A DNA stretch of 6,799 bases. Origin: CADDYX01 sp045809945. Its GTDB lineage: Bacteria > Verrucomicrobiota > Verrucomicrobiia > Chthoniobacterales > UBA10450. The stretch covers positions 1 through 6,799 of the forward strand of contig JBJMWW010000210.1 of assembly GCA_045809945.1 (NCBI GenBank). Reading direction: 5' to 3'. This document shows positions 5,869 to 6,799 of this stretch, in pieces. The notes beneath the pieces are model-generated. The model saw only the letters and a program-made list of their open reading frames with translations, was not told where the DNA came from and made no database searches. The position numbers and the translations under genes were made by a program. Position 1 is the first letter of the stretch. Each line of letters opens with the position of its first letter.

Positions 5869-6799
5869 CTACCGCAGCCGGTAGATTTCGACCGAGGCGA
5901 CGCCGATTGTGTTGTTCGCGCCGCGAACGACCGCGGTGTAGTTGCCGGACGGCAGGAACGCCGTGATCGCCGATTCGTGGTCGTCGGTCGGCTGGATGGT
6001 TGTGGAGCGCGTCGCTTGTGCTTCGGCTGGATTGTCTTGCCAGTTATCGTTTTGGCGAAGCAATGCGCCGTTTCCGTTGTGAAGTTCCACGACCGGATCA
6101 GCGAGCGGATTGGTCACGCCGCCGCTGCTCAGGCTAGGCCCGATGGCGCGGATGACGATGAGCGGGTTGTCGCCGCTGCCGACGATGAAGCCGCCAATCA
6201 TGACGTCTTCACCGATGCCGATGGAGCCGCGCGTGCTGAGGTTCGCGAGGGTCGAGGCGTTATTGTCACCGTCGTACGCTTCAACGAGGCCAACTCCCGT
6301 GCCGCCGCCCTTGCCGGAGAGCACGGCGGTGTAATGGCCGGGCGCAAGTGTCGCGACAATCGCTGACTCGTTTGGATTCTGCGGTGGAATTCCGGTGGCA
6401 GCTATTTCAACTGCCTGTGAGTCCTCCCAGTTATCGTTCGATGCGACGACATTGTTGTTCGCGTCATAGAGCGTGAGGATCGGATCGGCCAGGTAACCGG
6501 TGATACCTTTCGCTGCCAGAGAAGGGCCGAGGCCGCGCAGGATGACCTTTTTCGACACATCGCCGGTGACGATGAAGCCGATGATCGAAACGTTCTGGTC
6601 GGTGCCGACATTGAGCCGGGTCGAGAGGTTGGCCGCTTTGGCTGGCGAAGGTGTCGGGCCGGTGATCGCCGCATAGGCGGCTTTAGCGATGTAGTAGTGA
6701 CCGGCAGTCGTTGGATGCACGTCATCCCAGAAAACGAACTGGTCCGGATTAAAATCAGACCGGCCCTGCGCCGAGTTGGTGACATTGATGAAGCCGTAG
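5869..6799 (-). CDS. Secreted GDSL/SGNH-type esterase with two C-terminal repeat modules, 5'-partial
   Basis: Only the C-terminal 309 residues are visible; the frame is open at the right window edge. An internal GTG at 6720 codes for Val in the catalytic motif and is not the start. The first residues (YGFINVTNSA...FVFWDDVHPTTAGH) match the end of a GDSL/SGNH hydrolase domain. D25 and H28 are the expected catalytic Asp and His of block V (DxxH); the Ser, Gly and Asn blocks lie outside. After a short Pro/Ala linker come two tandem modules of about 120 residues, each starting NLSTR and continuing through GFIV, GPSL, LADP, NDNW, ESAI, YTAV and a final V/IEx-Y/AY. Such modules are common at the C-termini of secreted proteins in Verrucomicrobiota, from memory. 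A secreted or surface-bound ester or polysaccharide-deacylating role is inferred. The protein ends directly after module 2 with no sorting motif I recognise. Confidence 0.85.
   Translation of the reverse strand, partial: YGFINVTNSAQGRSDFNPDQFVFWDDVHPTTAGHYYIAKAAYAAITGPTPSPAKAANLSTRLNVGTDQNVSIIGFIVTGDVSKKVILRGLGPSLAAKGITGYLADPILTLYDANNNVVASNDNWEDSQAVEIAATGIPPQNPNESAIVATLAPGHYTAVLSGKGGGTGVGLVEAYDGDNNASTLANLSTRGSIGIGEDVMIGGFIVGSGDNPLIVIRAIGPSLSSGGVTNPLADPVVELHNGNGALLRQNDNWQDNPAEAQATRSTTIQPTDDHESAITAFLPSGNYTAVVRGANNTIGVASVEIYRLR
5878..6243 (-). repeat. Hydrolase C-terminal module, copy 2
   Basis: This is the second module, about 122 residues, from NLSTRGSIGI to the C-terminal IYRL. It aligns with copy 1 without large gaps, with NDNW, ESAI and YTAV in register at a 129-130 residue period. 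The shared DNA 12-mer is at 6040-6051. The copies have diverged clearly at protein level, so the duplication is not recent. Confidence 0.8.
6271..6630 (-). repeat. Hydrolase C-terminal module, copy 1
   Basis: This is the first of two homologous protein modules, about 120 residues, running from NLSTRLNVGT to GLVEAYD. It shares with copy 2 the ordered landmarks GFIV, I/VILR or VIRA-x-GPSL, LADP, NDNW, ESAI and YTAV. The DNA 12-mer CCAGTTATCGTT at 6427-6438 recurs exactly 387 bp (129 codons) away in copy 2, which indicates a tandem intragenic duplication. The residue pattern suggests a beta-rich fold. Confidence 0.8.

Noticed and set aside
5869..5886. CTACCG...CGGTAG hairpin at the hydrolase stop codon as a terminator
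   Set aside because: The stem is formed mostly by the last codons of the gene, is short and has no T-tract; a functional role is not supported.
5788..6366. 192-codon plus-strand frame antisense to the SGNH hydrolase repeats
   Set aside because: The minus-strand frame shows clear tandem protein modules in register; the plus-strand product is Arg/Ala/Asp-rich shadow sequence.

Overview
This is GC-rich, gene-dense chromosomal DNA carrying ordinary bacterial genes. The best lineage guess is a soil-type Verrucomicrobiota (Chthoniobacterales-like). That rests on remembered resemblance of three things: the SGNH hydrolase with tandem C-terminal repeats, the DUF3417-type glucan phosphorylase, and a 98-bp intergenic inverted repeat. 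No rRNA or other phylogenetic marker beyond infC is present, so the assignment is an inference. Canonical Shine-Dalgarno sites are mostly absent.

Layout. At the left edge is the 3' part of an exported TPR protein (+). It converges on infC (-), which encodes translation initiation factor IF-3. Upstream of infC on the same strand are a questionable 65-codon frame and then a DsbA-family thioredoxin-fold gene; the frame overlaps the end of that gene by ATGA, so the three may be one transcript. The dsbA-like gene is divergent from a plus-strand pair, a rhomboid intramembrane protease followed 20 bp later by a glgP-type alpha-glucan phosphorylase. The divergent gap (2177-2341) holds a 13-bp palindrome and the 98-bp imperfect inverted repeat. 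glgP converges on the last gene (-), the 3' part of a secreted GDSL/SGNH-type hydrolase that ends in two tandem modules of about 120 residues.

How the genes relate. No shared pathway is evident. The window mixes information processing (infC), glycogen breakdown (glgP), membrane proteolysis (rhomboid), a probable thiol or isomerase enzyme (dsbA-like) and two envelope or secreted proteins. I found no mobile element, CRISPR array, toxin-antitoxin pair, phage gene, tRNA or rRNA, and no convincing new biological system. The points worth a second look are the SxxC active site in the DsbA-like protein, the probable non-canonical infC start with infC separated from rpmI-rplT, the intergenic inverted repeat, and the rhomboid's extra N-terminal membrane helices. 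No gene-free stretch exceeds 300 bases.
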